Below, piece after piece: positions 8,575 through 17,140 of a stretch of 64,000 bases of DNA. Origin of the DNA: Candidatus Gemmiger excrementigallinarum (GTDB taxonomy: Bacteria; Bacillota; Clostridia; Oscillospirales; Ruminococcaceae). Every line of letters begins with the position of its first letter. Position 1 is the first letter of the stretch. Location: contig DXBP01000003.1 in assembly GCA_019116445.1 (NCBI GenBank), positions 1 through 64,000 of the forward strand, given 5' to 3'. The notes beneath the pieces were generated by a model. The model was not told the DNA's origin and searched no databases. It was given only the letters and a program-made list of their open reading frames with translations. Both the position numbers and the translations under genes were made by a program.

Positions 8575-9858
8575 TTAAATCGCACGAGTAACAGCATTCG
8601 CCGGAATTTCTACGCGGCGGATGTCCGCTCCCAGCAACTGCAGTTTTTCTACGATATTTTCATAGCCACGTTCAATGTGAATGGTTTCGTCAATCTCGCT
8701 TACGCCATTTGCAGCCAACGCTGCCACTACCATGGCGGCACCGGCACGAAGATCGGTGGCACGCAACGGTGCGGGGCGCAACTCTTTCACGCCTTCGATT
8801 ACAGCAACCTGGCCATCCACCTGGATGTTGGCTCCCATGTGAATGAGCTCATCCACATAGCGGAAGCGGTTTTCCCAGATTCCCTCGGTGATGATAGACG
8901 TTCCCTCTGCCAGTGTAAGCAAGGACGTCATCAACGGCTGCATATCGGTGGGGAAACCGGGGTGCGGCATCGTTTTGACCTTCAAAGGCTTTAGCGCCCC
9001 GGTCCGTGTGATGCGCAAAGCATCATCATATTCTTGTATCGTGCAGCCTGCCGCACGCAACTTGGCCGTGATAGGTTCAAGGTGTTTGGGAATGATGTTG
9101 TGCAGCATCACATCCCCTTTGGTGATGGCGGCTGCCACCATGTAACTGCCCGCTTCGATCTGGTCCGGGATAATGGCATAATTGCACCCATGCAGTTTTT
9201 GGACACCATGGATTTTTATAACATCCGTGCCGGCTCCATGCACATCGGCTCCCATCATATTGAGGAAGTTCGCCAAATCTACGATGTGAGGTTCACGCGC
9301 AACATTTTCCAGGATAGTCGTGCCTTCCGCCAGAACCGCCGCCAACATGGCGTTCATGGTCGCACCCACGGAAACCGTATCAAAAAAGACATGGGCTCCC
9401 ACCAGCTTATCCGCCTTTACGTGAATCTGGCCATACTCCACGGAGTCTTCCGCACCGAAAGCAGTGAACGCTTTCAGATGCTGATCGATGGGGCGCGGCC
9501 CCAGATTGCAGCCGCCAGGCATAGCGACCTGGCCGGAACCGAAGCGGCCAAGCAATGCTCCCAGGAAATAATAACTGGCGCGCATCTGACGGGACAGTTC
9601 GTTGGAAACTTCGGTACAGTCCAGATGCGTTGTATCGATTTCATAGGTGTTGCGGCTGACCATCCGGATGTTCGCCCCCAATTCACTGAGAATCTGGAGC
9701 GAAGCCATTACATCGCTGATGCAGGGCAGGTTTTCAATCAGACATTTATCAGCAGCTAAAATCGTGGCAGGCAAAATGGCCACAGCAGCGTTTTTGGCGC
9801 CGCCAATGTTCACATCGCCATGCAGCGGGGTTCCCCCGCGGATCACAAATTTTTCCAA
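8575..9858 (-). CDS. murA: UDP-N-acetylglucosamine 1-carboxyvinyltransferase
   Basis: First committed step of peptidoglycan synthesis: transfers enolpyruvate from PEP to UDP-GlcNAc. The 427-residue protein begins EKFVIRGGTPLHGDVNIGGAKNA-like, with the conserved Lys-Asn pair of the active site, and contains the catalytic cysteine loop MPGGCNLGPRPID near residue 115, the residue alkylated by fosfomycin. The start is a TTG at 9858 with AAAGGAG 8 bases upstream; an in-frame ATG at 9891 has no ribosome site. Which of the two Gram-positive paralogues (MurAA or MurAB) it is cannot be told. Confidence 0.95.
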   Translation of the reverse strand: MEKFVIRGGTPLHGDVNIGGAKNAAVAILPATILAADKCLIENLPCISDVMASLQILSELGANIRMVSRNTYEIDTTHLDCTEVSNELSRQMRASYYFLGALLGRFGSGQVAMPGGCNLGPRPIDQHLKAFTAFGAEDSVEYGQIHVKADKLVGAHVFFDTVSVGATMNAMLAAVLAEGTTILENVAREPHIVDLANFLNMMGADVHGAGTDVIKIHGVQKLHGCNYAIIPDQIEAGSYMVAAAITKGDVMLHNIIPKHLEPITAKLRAAGCTIQEYDDALRITRTGALKPLKVKTMPHPGFPTDMQPLMTSLLTLAEGTSIITEGIWENRFRYVDELIHMGANIQVDGQVAVIEGVKELRPAPLRATDLRAGAAMVVAALAANGVSEIDETIHIERGYENIVEKLQLLGADIRRVEIPANAVTRAI

Positions 9859-9933
9859 ATGTAGCTCTCCTTTGCGCGGTACTCTGTGCAAGATCCCTCA
9901 ACCTTATCAGAGCAACTTTGCGCACTTTGCTTA

Positions 9934-9962
9934 ATTATACACCATTGCACTGTGTTTGAAAA
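9934..9962 (-). promoter_or_regulatory. Probable murA promoter
   Basis: Minus-strand TATAAT (9934-9939) with a weak -35 TTTTCA (9957-9962) 17 bases upstream. The -10 is perfect and the -35 poor. Confidence 0.5.
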
Positions 9963-10041
9963 GCATTCCACATCATAAATGCAAAAACTTTGTGAAAAAG
10001 TACCAGTGTTTGACGGTGTACAGCCACTTTTTTAAGCGGGC

Positions 10042-11892
10042 TTACATATTGGGGAACAAAGTCTGGGCACTGAACAGGCTGCCGTTGTAGTACATTTCAA
10101 AGTGGCAGTGGTTACCGGTAGAGTTGCCGGTCGATCCCACTTCGCCGATCTTGTCCCCTTGGCCGACTGCCTGTCCCTGGGTCACCGAAATGGCAGACAT
10201 GTGTGCATACAAAGTCTTATAGCCATTTCCGTGATCGATCTCGACATAGTTGCCATACGAATAATGCCAACCTGCCGCAATGACAGTGCCGGAATCGGAG
10301 GCGTAGATATAAGTACCGTACGGCGCACAAATATCCGCACCGCGGTGGCCACTGCTCATCCAGCGGCTGACGTAAGTGTAATTGGGAACCGGCCAAATAA
10401 AGTTGCCGGAACCAACCTGCGCTACCATGCCGCTCTTCAGTCTGGTGCCTGTTACCGTAATTTCCGGCACAGCGGCTTTGGTTACCGTATAGGAAATGGC
10501 CTGACGGTCCGTTACCACACCGTCGATCATGGTCACCTCATACGTAACATCCTCCGAGCCGTCTTCCCCTTCCTGCAGTGTAATCGTCTTACCGAAATCA
10601 TACTCCGACGATTCAGAGTTCTGCGTTTCAAAAGGAATGGCAACGGTTTCCGTTTCCTGGCGCACGACCTTGACCTTCAGAAGTTCGGCCGATCCGACCC
10701 CCGTAATCAATTCTGTGCCGGCGTCGACCTCCTGGTCCAGGGTAAGCAGTTCGGGATTCATCTGTGCAAGAGAGTCAAAGGCAACGCCCGTTGTATCTAC
10801 GATACTCTGGACAGTGTCCCCTTCCACCGCAGTGTACGTTTTGATGCCGGCTCCCGCGTTCAGCTCGTTGATAATATCACTGTAGGAACTGATGGATTCG
10901 TTGAGATACACTCCGTCCAGCAAACGGATTTCATGGGCAAAAGCAGTGTACACCGAGGGGTCTGTAGTATCTTCGTAAGGTTCCTTGATGCTTTCCAGGT
11001 ATGTACGCAGATGATCGCCTTCGGTGGTGACAAAGCGAAGTTCGCCATCGATGTAGACGGCCGTTGCGTCAATGATTTCATCGCTGGCCGTACGCAGAAT
11101 GGCGTTGGCGATTTCGCTTTCGGTCATAGTCTGACCGGAAACCGCCAGCGTATAGGTCGGAGAAACGTCCCACTGTGTATCCGGTACGCTGGCACCGCTC
11201 TCAATGAGCATACTTTTGGCTGTGTTGATACGGGACTGCACATCGTCACGGGCGTTTTCAAATACCTGTTCGTTGGCAACATAGCCCACGCTCTCTCCAT
11301 TTACCTGAACATCAAGCACAAAACGGAGATTCAGGCCATTCCGCACAATAACAACAAGGGCCGCTGCAGCAAGCGCAGGCAAAAAGTAGGTAATAGCGTT
11401 CCAGACAATGGGGTAATATTTTTTGACTCCTCGGCCGAAATATCGCAGCTTGGCCGCGCGAATCTGGCTCGCAGTTTCTTCTTCCAGCACGTCCGGCAGT
11501 TCCTGGATATGCCGGATACCCGAAGCCATGCGAATAAAGGGGCTGGTAAGATCTTCAACCAGTGTCATGATCCCCAGTACAAAAGGCCGGACAATCATCA
11601 GCAGCAGATTGCCAACGGTAGCAGCAATCGCCCCAACGATTACCTTCGCCTTGCGCCAGGCGCAGACGGCGGCATACTCGACCCAAAAGCCGACCATGTA
11701 CAGGAAGTTGCCGATCACATAGCTGTAAGGAATTTTGGCAAAAACACCGGAGAAACGCCGGCGACGGTTCTCCCTCTTTTTCTTGCGGTGCCATGCACGA
11801 ACCGTGCGTTTGCAGCGCCAGTCGTCCAGACGCTGCGACAGGCTGCTTTTCTTTTTCTGATTCGGTTGTTTATCAGTCTGGGTGGAATTCAA
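10042..11892 (-). CDS. Membrane-anchored M23 peptidase with LysM and G5 domains
   Basis: 616-residue cell-wall hydrolase. A very basic N-terminal cytoplasmic segment (residues 1-50) is followed by hydrophobic segments near 54-110 and a clear one near 168-186. Then come a LysM-like domain (TAVEGDTVQSIVDTTGV, near 354), a G5 domain (about 400-480), and an M23 endopeptidase domain from about 510. Zinc ligands are visible as HRGAD (near 515), and HCHFE near the end. The start is a TTG with GGAAAGGAG about 10 bases upstream. Most likely it cleaves peptidoglycan cross-links at the outer face of the membrane. An envelope or spore-wall role is possible; nothing in the context decides. Confidence 0.9.
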   Translation of the reverse strand: MNSTQTDKQPNQKKKSSLSQRLDDWRCKRTVRAWHRKKKRENRRRRFSGVFAKIPYSYVIGNFLYMVGFWVEYAAVCAWRKAKVIVGAIAATVGNLLLMIVRPFVLGIMTLVEDLTSPFIRMASGIRHIQELPDVLEEETASQIRAAKLRYFGRGVKKYYPIVWNAITYFLPALAAAALVVIVRNGLNLRFVLDVQVNGESVGYVANEQVFENARDDVQSRINTAKSMLIESGASVPDTQWDVSPTYTLAVSGQTMTESEIANAILRTASDEIIDATAVYIDGELRFVTTEGDHLRTYLESIKEPYEDTTDPSVYTAFAHEIRLLDGVYLNESISSYSDIINELNAGAGIKTYTAVEGDTVQSIVDTTGVAFDSLAQMNPELLTLDQEVDAGTELITGVGSAELLKVKVVRQETETVAIPFETQNSESSEYDFGKTITLQEGEDGSEDVTYEVTMIDGVVTDRQAISYTVTKAAVPEITVTGTRLKSGMVAQVGSGNFIWPVPNYTYVSRWMSSGHRGADICAPYGTYIYASDSGTVIAAGWHYSYGNYVEIDHGNGYKTLYAHMSAISVTQGQAVGQGDKIGEVGSTGNSTGNHCHFEMYYNGSLFSAQTLFPNM

Positions 11893-11958
11893 GGTACGGG
11901 GTCTCCTTTCCGCGCAACAACGTGGTCAAGACAAGGCGGCATTCCCGCCGCGAAAAAA

Positions 11959-12858
11959 TCAAAAGTCGTTCAGTGTCCATCCGTTGAGCAGTCCTTCTGC
12001 CTGCAAAAGCAATTGCATATCAGGAGGCAGAGGACTGGTCACTCTGATGTTGTCGTGTGTGACCGGTTGGACAAAATGTAGCACGGCACAATGCAATGCA
12101 TGTCGGCCGATGGCTTCGGTACTGCCTCCATAGAGCGTATCCCCTGCCAGCGGATGGCCGATATACGACATATGTACCCGAATCTGATGGGTACGCCCGG
12201 TTCGGGGCGTGCAGGCAAGCAAACTGTGCTGCCGTCCGGATGCAAGAACCGTGTACTCTGTCAGACTGTATTTGCCTTGCGGCGTCACACAACGGCCGAT
12301 AATGGAATCGCCTCGTCTGCCAATTGGAGCTTCGACCTTTCCCGGGCCCAGCGGCAGGGACCCCTGCACAATCGCAAGATAGCATTTTTGCACATGACTT
12401 GCCAAAAGCGGTGCAGCAAATGCATTCTGTGCGCAAAGCACAAGGCCGCTGGTGTTTTTATCAATCCGGTTTACAGGCCGAAAAACACCACTTTTTCCCT
12501 GGCTTTGCAAATAATAAATCCAGCCATTTGCCAGGGTATGGTCCGGATAATTCAACGTTGGATGAACCGCCAGACCGGCCGGTTTATCCAGCACAGCGGC
12601 AAACTCATCTTCATAGACGATAGATAATGGGATTGGCTGCGGCGTCACACTGGTAGCGGATTCCGGGGGCAGTGCAAAGCTGATGCTTTGTCCCGCGTGG
12701 ACCCGCTGATCTGTATGAATTTCCTGCCCATCGGCAAAGAACCCCTGCCCGGTATGCTTGACCGACTTGATCATGCCGGCAGATACACCGCAGGTACGCA
12801 AAAAAAATCCCAGGCGCTGGCCTTCAGCCTCGGACGGCACGACATAGCGCAGTTCCAT
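11959..12858 (-). CDS. RluA-family pseudouridine synthase
   Basis: 299-residue RNA pseudouridine synthase. It has an S4-like N-terminal region (GQRLGFFLRTCGVSAGMIKS), then the catalytic signature RIDKNTSGLVL near residue 133 with the active-site Asp, and RTGRTHQIRVHMSYIGHPLAGD, typical of RluA/RluD members. The exact RNA target (23S rRNA or tRNA) is not readable from sequence, so no gene symbol is given. The ATG at 12858 has GAAGGAGG about 12 bases upstream. It ends about 65 bases before the M23 peptidase start and may be transcribed with it. Confidence 0.92.
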   Translation of the reverse strand: MELRYVVPSEAEGQRLGFFLRTCGVSAGMIKSVKHTGQGFFADGQEIHTDQRVHAGQSISFALPPESATSVTPQPIPLSIVYEDEFAAVLDKPAGLAVHPTLNYPDHTLANGWIYYLQSQGKSGVFRPVNRIDKNTSGLVLCAQNAFAAPLLASHVQKCYLAIVQGSLPLGPGKVEAPIGRRGDSIIGRCVTPQGKYSLTEYTVLASGRQHSLLACTPRTGRTHQIRVHMSYIGHPLAGDTLYGGSTEAIGRHALHCAVLHFVQPVTHDNIRVTSPLPPDMQLLLQAEGLLNGWTLNDF

Positions 12859-12950
12859 GGCTTCGTGCGTCCTCCTTCTTCACCCATATACGGTTATTAT
12901 AACACAAAGGTACCCGGGATGCAAACCCAATGTTTGGCACCCCGGACAGC

Positions 12951-12991
12951 AAAAAACGGCACGCCCTGCGCAGTGACGCTGCGGGCGTGCC
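12951..12991 (-). terminator. Terminator of rnpB
   Basis: Minus strand: GGCACGCCC... pairs with ...GGGCGTGCC, with an inner GCAGCG/TGCGCA helix, followed by GTTTTTT. It lies just beyond the RNase P RNA 3' end. Confidence 0.9.
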
Positions 12992-13003
12992 GGAACGTTC
13001 ATA

Positions 13004-13352
13004 AAAAACGACTGGACCGTAAGCCGGGTTCTGTATCAAACGACGATCTATCTTGGCCTTGCGTCGCCGCAAGGCTCACGCCATCACCGGGACGCGCGAG
13101 GCTCCGCATTATGTCCCATACGGATGTTGCTTCAAGCAGGGTTTACATAGCCGCAAAGTCGCCAGTGCGCTGGTGAGCTCTTACCTCGCCTTTCCATCCT
13201 TACCGCACACAAGGTACGGCGGTTTCTTTCTGTTGCACTATCCCTGGGGTCACCCCCGGCTGCCGTTAGCAGTTGCTATGCCTCTGTGAAGCCCGGACTT
13301 TCCTCAGGCAGTTCTTGCGAACTGTCCCGCCGCCGTATGTTCCACTCGTTTT
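13004..13352 (-). ncRNA. rnpB: RNase P RNA (M1-type)
   Basis: Catalytic RNA that matures tRNA 5' ends. On the minus strand the hallmark GAGGAAAGTCCGGGCTTC follows the 5' region, and the 3' region carries ACAGAACCCGGCTTACGG. The two ends, AAAACGAGTGG (5', 13342-13352) and CCAGTCGTTTT (3', 13004-13016), pair to form helix P1 with a single mismatch, which sets the limits to within a few bases. Length about 349 nt. A promoter (13359-13387) and a terminator (12951-12991) frame it as an independent transcript. Confidence 0.95.
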
Positions 13353-13358
13353 CGGCTT

Positions 13359-13387
13359 AGTATAACACATTTTTTCCACCTTGGCAA
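13359..13387 (-). promoter_or_regulatory. rnpB promoter
   Basis: Minus-strand TTGCCA (13382-13387), a 17-base spacer and TATACT (13359-13364). The predicted start, about 13352, coincides with the 5' strand of helix P1. Confidence 0.85.
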
Positions 13388-13390
13388 GTA

Positions 13391-13645
13391 TCATAGCAAG
13401 AGCTGAAAAAGCAGAAGCGTGATCACACCGGGGACTCCCAGTACCACTGCAACAAATCCCGTAAAGCGGTTGAGCGGGAGTGAAACCCCGGTCATGGGTT
13501 CCAGCAGTGCCAATACAGCCATAGCGCCCAGGCCGCATACAGCGGCCCCCAACAAGGTGCGGATCGGATGCCGTTGATGCGCCGCACAGCGCCCCGCCAC
13601 CAAAAGACACAGGCCGGCACCACCCCAAATCCACCAGGATATCAC
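13391..13645 (-). CDS. bofA: Pro-sigma-K processing inhibitor BofA family protein
   Basis: 84-residue membrane protein with two or three hydrophobic segments (residues 4-18, 29-47, 60-84) and the BofA-type end, in which LNRFTGFVAVVLGVPGVITLLLF matches the family pattern of an Asn then GxPGxxxLLL. In Bacillus BofA holds the SpoIVFB protease inactive in the forespore membrane. The start is a GTG at 13645 that overlaps the stop of the upstream DUF2508 gene (GTGA), so the two are translationally coupled. It closes the sipL-spoIVA-yaaL-bofA unit. Confidence 0.82.
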   Translation of the reverse strand: MISWWIWGGAGLCLLVAGRCAAHQRHPIRTLLGAAVCGLGAMAVLALLEPMTGVSLPLNRFTGFVAVVLGVPGVITLLLFQLLL

Positions 13646-13854
13646 GGATCTTCACCTCCTGCCCTCAACAACCGCAGCAAAGCACGGCAACGGCACATCA
13701 GCGCAGCATGCTGGTAGGTCAGCTGTTCGATATAAAACGGGTCCTGTGCCTCCTCAAAGGCCACCTCATTGGCGTGCAATTCCCGCATCGCGTCCTTCAG
13801 TTCTGACTGTGCGGCACGCCGCTCTTTTTCCTGGCGGGTCATTCGCTTAAACAC
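13642..13854 (-). CDS. DUF2508 (YaaL-like) family protein
   Basis: 70-residue, highly charged, probably helical protein of the YaaL/DUF2508 family, function unknown. The pattern EEAQDPFYIEQLTYQHAAL near residues 34-52 fits the family (a helix with an xDPxxI core). The start is a GTG at 13854 with GGGGGAG 6 bases upstream. In Bacillus yaaL is also immediately upstream of bofA, which supports the assignment. A sporulation link is suggested only by its neighbours. Confidence 0.8.
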   Translation of the reverse strand: MFKRMTRQEKERRAAQSELKDAMRELHANEVAFEEAQDPFYIEQLTYQHAALMCRCRALLRLLRAGGEDP

Positions 13855-13870
13855 GGGCTACTCCCCCATC

Positions 13871-15346
13871 TTACAGCAAAATACAAATCAGACCGTCACA
13901 ACCTTCGTTGATGATGCGTTCCAGTGTTACCTGCAATCGGTTGCGGGCTTCCTGAGGCATATGCAGCAGCTTTGCCTGCACGCCTTCACTGACCAGTTCG
14001 TTGAGACTTTTCCCGAAAATGTTGGTGCTCCACAGTTTTCCGGGATCCGTTTCAAAGTCCGCCAACAGACTTTTGATCAATTCTTCGCCCTGTTGCTCGC
14101 TGCCAACCGTTGGGGAAAGTTCCGTATGGATATTGGCGCGCATGATGTGAAGGCTTGGTGCGCTGGCCGACAAACGCACACCATATTGCCCCCCTTGCCG
14201 CACGATTTCCGGTTCTTCCAGTGTCAGCTCGTCGATGCCGGGCATCACGATACCGTATCCGGTGGCCTCCACCTGATCAAGGGCAGATTTGATTTTATCG
14301 TAAGCGCGCTTGGCACGTGCCAGGCTGACTACACAAGGCAGCAGGCTTGCCTCATCCACAATGGCAAGACCCGTCTGTTCCCCAAGGATCTTGTAAAAGA
14401 TGTCGGACGAGATATTTGCCGTAATGCGGACCGTTCCTGTTGCAAGATCCATCCCGGTGAGCGCCGTGCCGGCAATGTATTCGCAGTTCATCTGCGGACG
14501 TTTGCCGGCCACGTCGGCCATCTTGCGAATGGTCGCAGCATATTCCAGCATCGCTGTATACACAGCGTTTTGCAGCCAGTGGCCAGGTTCCAGCATTGTC
14601 ACCCAGCTGGGCATGTGGACTGCGATTTCCCGCACGGGAAATTCATAAAGCAGTGTCTGGAGCAGACGATCTACAGTTTCTGCTGTCATGGTGACGCAGT
14701 TGATGGGAAAGACTGCGTGCTGATAGATCTCTGCCATTTGGGCAGCCAGCTGCTGCGCTTCGTCGGATTCCGGTTCCGCGCAGTTGAGCAGAATGATATA
14801 CGGTTTGCCGATTGCATCCAGTTCCGCCACAATGCGTTGTTCGGCATCATGATACGCATCCCGCGGCAAGTCTGCCACGGAGCCGTCCGTGGTGACCACC
14901 ACACCGACAGTGGCGTGTTCCTGGATCACACGGCGGGTCCCGGTTTCCGCAGCCAGATCAAAAGGAACTTCATGATCGTACCAGGGGCTTTTGACCAGGC
15001 GGGGTGCATCATTTTCTTCGTGCCCCAATGCCCCCTCCACCATGTATCCTACGCAGTCGATCAGTCGGGCACGAAAACTGCCCCCGCCTGACAGGTCGAT
15101 ATGGACTGCTTTTTCCGGGATGAACTTTGGCTCCGTCGTCATGATCGTGCGACCGGCAGCAGACTGTGGCAATTCGTCGTTGGCCCGTGCCCGGCATGCC
15201 TCATTCTGGATATGCGGCAGCAGCATCAGTTCGGAAAAACGTTTGATGAACGTGCTCTTGCCGCTGCGCACCGGCCCTACTACGCCGAGGTAGATATCCC
15301 CACCGGTGCGCTGCGCGATGTTCTGATAAATCTGTTCCTGAGTCAC
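13871..15346 (-). CDS. spoIVA: Stage IV sporulation protein A (spore coat morphogenetic ATPase)
   Basis: 491-residue cytoskeletal ATPase that polymerises on the outer forespore membrane and anchors the spore coat. The Walker A motif GPVRSGKST is at residues 24-32, and the start MTQEQIYQNIAQRTGGDIYLG and end GCDGLICILL are those of the SpoIVA family. The start is a GTG at 15346 with AAGGAGG 7 bases upstream. It follows the sipL-like gene by 13 bases. SpoIVA binds the membrane through SpoVM, encoded nearby at 17010-17078, and its partner SipL is the upstream gene, so three pieces of the coat basement layer lie within 3.3 kb. Confidence 0.97.
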   Translation of the reverse strand: MTQEQIYQNIAQRTGGDIYLGVVGPVRSGKSTFIKRFSELMLLPHIQNEACRARANDELPQSAAGRTIMTTEPKFIPEKAVHIDLSGGGSFRARLIDCVGYMVEGALGHEENDAPRLVKSPWYDHEVPFDLAAETGTRRVIQEHATVGVVVTTDGSVADLPRDAYHDAEQRIVAELDAIGKPYIILLNCAEPESDEAQQLAAQMAEIYQHAVFPINCVTMTAETVDRLLQTLLYEFPVREIAVHMPSWVTMLEPGHWLQNAVYTAMLEYAATIRKMADVAGKRPQMNCEYIAGTALTGMDLATGTVRITANISSDIFYKILGEQTGLAIVDEASLLPCVVSLARAKRAYDKIKSALDQVEATGYGIVMPGIDELTLEEPEIVRQGGQYGVRLSASAPSLHIMRANIHTELSPTVGSEQQGEELIKSLLADFETDPGKLWSTNIFGKSLNELVSEGVQAKLLHMPQEARNRLQVTLERIINEGCDGLICILL

Positions 15347-15359
15347 GGTCGTTCCTCCT

Positions 15360-16907
15360 TTACAGCGCCGCCGGAATCAACAGGCAAACCGTTTCTGTTG
15401 CAAGGTCCTGCGGAGATTTTCCATCACACTCCATACGATTGGCTGCCACAAGGTCCTTGGCACGTGCGTGATAGCGCTTGGCAATATCAAACACACGTTC
15501 CCCTTCCTGTGCATAGTAAAGATACAATGCAGGGCCGTCGTTCCCGTCCGCGTACTCTTCTCCCAGTTCCACTTCGCAGAGGGCTTCACTGGATGTGGCC
15601 TGCAGCAACATTCCGGCAGTTTCTATCTCCAGCTCCACGCGCAGTCTGGTACCGCTTTTTCCGCTGACCACACGCACAACTGACGCTCCCATACAGGCAC
15701 AGGTATCTGCCGTAGTTCCCGCCCAGTTCCCTTCTGGCCGCCACAAGAACGGCTTGTCGTAGCAGGTAAGCTCCCCACGTTCGTCGGCGCAAAACACATG
15801 GGCAGTCCCCTTGCCGATCAAAGAGATACCACCACTTTTTCCGCTTTCTTCCTGCGTAGGAATGGCGGCTCCCAGAGTGACAAGACATCCCTTCACCGTT
15901 ACGTCCGGGTCTGGAAGATCGTCTTCCAGAGCCACATTGACATGTCCGGCCAGTGATGCCATCGGATTCAGCAATTTGCAGGAAGTTTGTACTGTTTGCG
16001 TATGACATACCGTTGAGTAGGCATCTGCTACCACGGTTCTGGCAGTTTTGTGCCACACTTCCAGATGAAGCTTCCAGGTGATATTCAAACCGGCCTCGCC
16101 GTTGTTCTCCGTTGCCGTGAGTGTAGCAGCCATTACCTGTCCCCAGGCCATGCAGATGTCATCCTCCGCCACTCCGGGGAGTTCCACAGTCTGCTGCACG
16201 GAAAGTTCTTTCTGGCGCACTTCCATTTCCTCGGAGGTTTCGGGCTGATAGCACACTTGCATCTGCAAGGTTCCCTGTACACTGGCCTGACCGGTTTGAA
16301 GAGATACACTCCCCAGCAAAAAACTTCCGTCAATGTCCAGCACAGCTTCCCCCACATCCGGAAGTGCCATGGAGGTTTCCGCAGTAAGGGTCTTTTCTTC
16401 GGCGGCAATCCGCTGCAGACCCGTCAATTCCCGTGTTCTTTGTTCAATTCCACAGTCGGCCAGGGCCGTAAGCAGTTCGCATTCTTTGGTAGATAACACC
16501 GCGCCGCACAGGATATAGGCACCACGCAGATCAATCCTGTGCTCACTGATAGCCCGACAGTTGCAGTATTCCGGCTCCCCCCAAATCTGTGCCGGCCCCT
16601 CGGCGTAGGCCCCATCCGGAAGCTCGACCGTTTTTTCAAAAGCAAACTTCTGCTCTGTACGGTACAAACGGCAACCGGGCTCTTCGCTCTGGTAATATAC
16701 CGTACAGCGCAGATAGCCTTCGCTTTGCCAGCGGGTACCGGTCACACGATTTTGCAATACGACCGGCTCGATCAGGCATTTTACGATTTTGAAAACTGCC
16801 GGCAGATAATCCGGAATCAGGATTTCTGTTTCAACCGGAAGTTCCAGTCGCGTTTCCCAACGGCCTCCGTACGCAGCTATGGTGTCTTTAAACACCTTAA
16901 GTTCCAT
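15360..16907 (-). CDS. sipL: SipL-like spore coat assembly protein (DUF3794 repeats plus LysM)
   Basis: 515-residue protein with DUF3794-type repeats over most of its length (ILIPDYLPAVFKIVK near the start; similar blocks near 200-260 and 310-430) and a C-terminal LysM domain (YYAQEGERVFDIAKRYHARAKDLVAANRM). This architecture matches C. difficile SipL, which binds SpoIVA during coat assembly and replaces SpoVID. The ATG at 16907 was chosen for AAAGGGG about 9 bases upstream; an in-frame upstream start at 16973 would run into the preceding terminator. The symbol rests on architecture and on its position before spoIVA. Confidence 0.85.
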   Translation of the reverse strand: MELKVFKDTIAAYGGRWETRLELPVETEILIPDYLPAVFKIVKCLIEPVVLQNRVTGTRWQSEGYLRCTVYYQSEEPGCRLYRTEQKFAFEKTVELPDGAYAEGPAQIWGEPEYCNCRAISEHRIDLRGAYILCGAVLSTKECELLTALADCGIEQRTRELTGLQRIAAEEKTLTAETSMALPDVGEAVLDIDGSFLLGSVSLQTGQASVQGTLQMQVCYQPETSEEMEVRQKELSVQQTVELPGVAEDDICMAWGQVMAATLTATENNGEAGLNITWKLHLEVWHKTARTVVADAYSTVCHTQTVQTSCKLLNPMASLAGHVNVALEDDLPDPDVTVKGCLVTLGAAIPTQEESGKSGGISLIGKGTAHVFCADERGELTCYDKPFLWRPEGNWAGTTADTCACMGASVVRVVSGKSGTRLRVELEIETAGMLLQATSSEALCEVELGEEYADGNDGPALYLYYAQEGERVFDIAKRYHARAKDLVAANRMECDGKSPQDLATETVCLLIPAAL

Positions 16908-16970
16908 GTTTGATTGCCCCTTTCCATGTATCACTTGGTTGGCTGTCTGGTGTATGTATATGCGCCGGGG

Positions 16971-17003
16971 CAAAAAAATAACCCCTGCCTTTTGGCAGGG
17001 GTT
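16971..17003 (-). terminator. Terminator after spoVM
   Basis: Perfect 10-bp inverted repeat AACCCCTGCC / GGCAGGGGTT with a 4-base loop, followed on the minus strand by ATTTTTTTG. It ends the long yicC-to-spoVM array. Confidence 0.9.
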
Positions 17004-17009
17004 GTAATT

Positions 17010-17078
17010 TCAGACCTTAAATGCCGCGCGAAGCAGCCAGCGCAGCGCGCGCGGGCAGCGAACCACAACCACATGCAT
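17010..17078 (-). CDS. spoVM: Stage V sporulation protein M (SpoVM), 22 residues
   Basis: Tiny open frame reading MHVVVVRCPRALRWLLRAA then FKV. Aligned without gaps to the 26-residue B. subtilis SpoVM, it shares the initiator region, Pro9, a basic residue at 10, Leu12, Arg17 and Ala18. The hydrophobic/basic pattern of the curvature-sensing amphipathic helix is also kept. GAGGTG lies 6 bases before the ATG at 17078. It sits directly downstream of thiN, as in Bacillus, and is followed by a terminator. It is four residues shorter at the C-terminus. In Bacillus SpoVM marks the forespore membrane and recruits SpoIVA; the same role is inferred here. Confidence 0.82.
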   Translation of the reverse strand: MHVVVVRCPRALRWLLRAAFKV

Positions 17079-17140
17079 GGCATACACCTCACTTTCGTTT
17101 TGTGATGTATGCCATACTATGCAGTTGGCGCAAGTTGGTG

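Noticed and set aside
16908-16970. Possible sigma-E promoter before the sipL-like gene (GCATATA and GATACAT elements)
   Set aside because: The two elements are about 24 bases apart, too far for sigma-E spacing. A sporulation promoter is expected here, but the sequence does not show one clearly.
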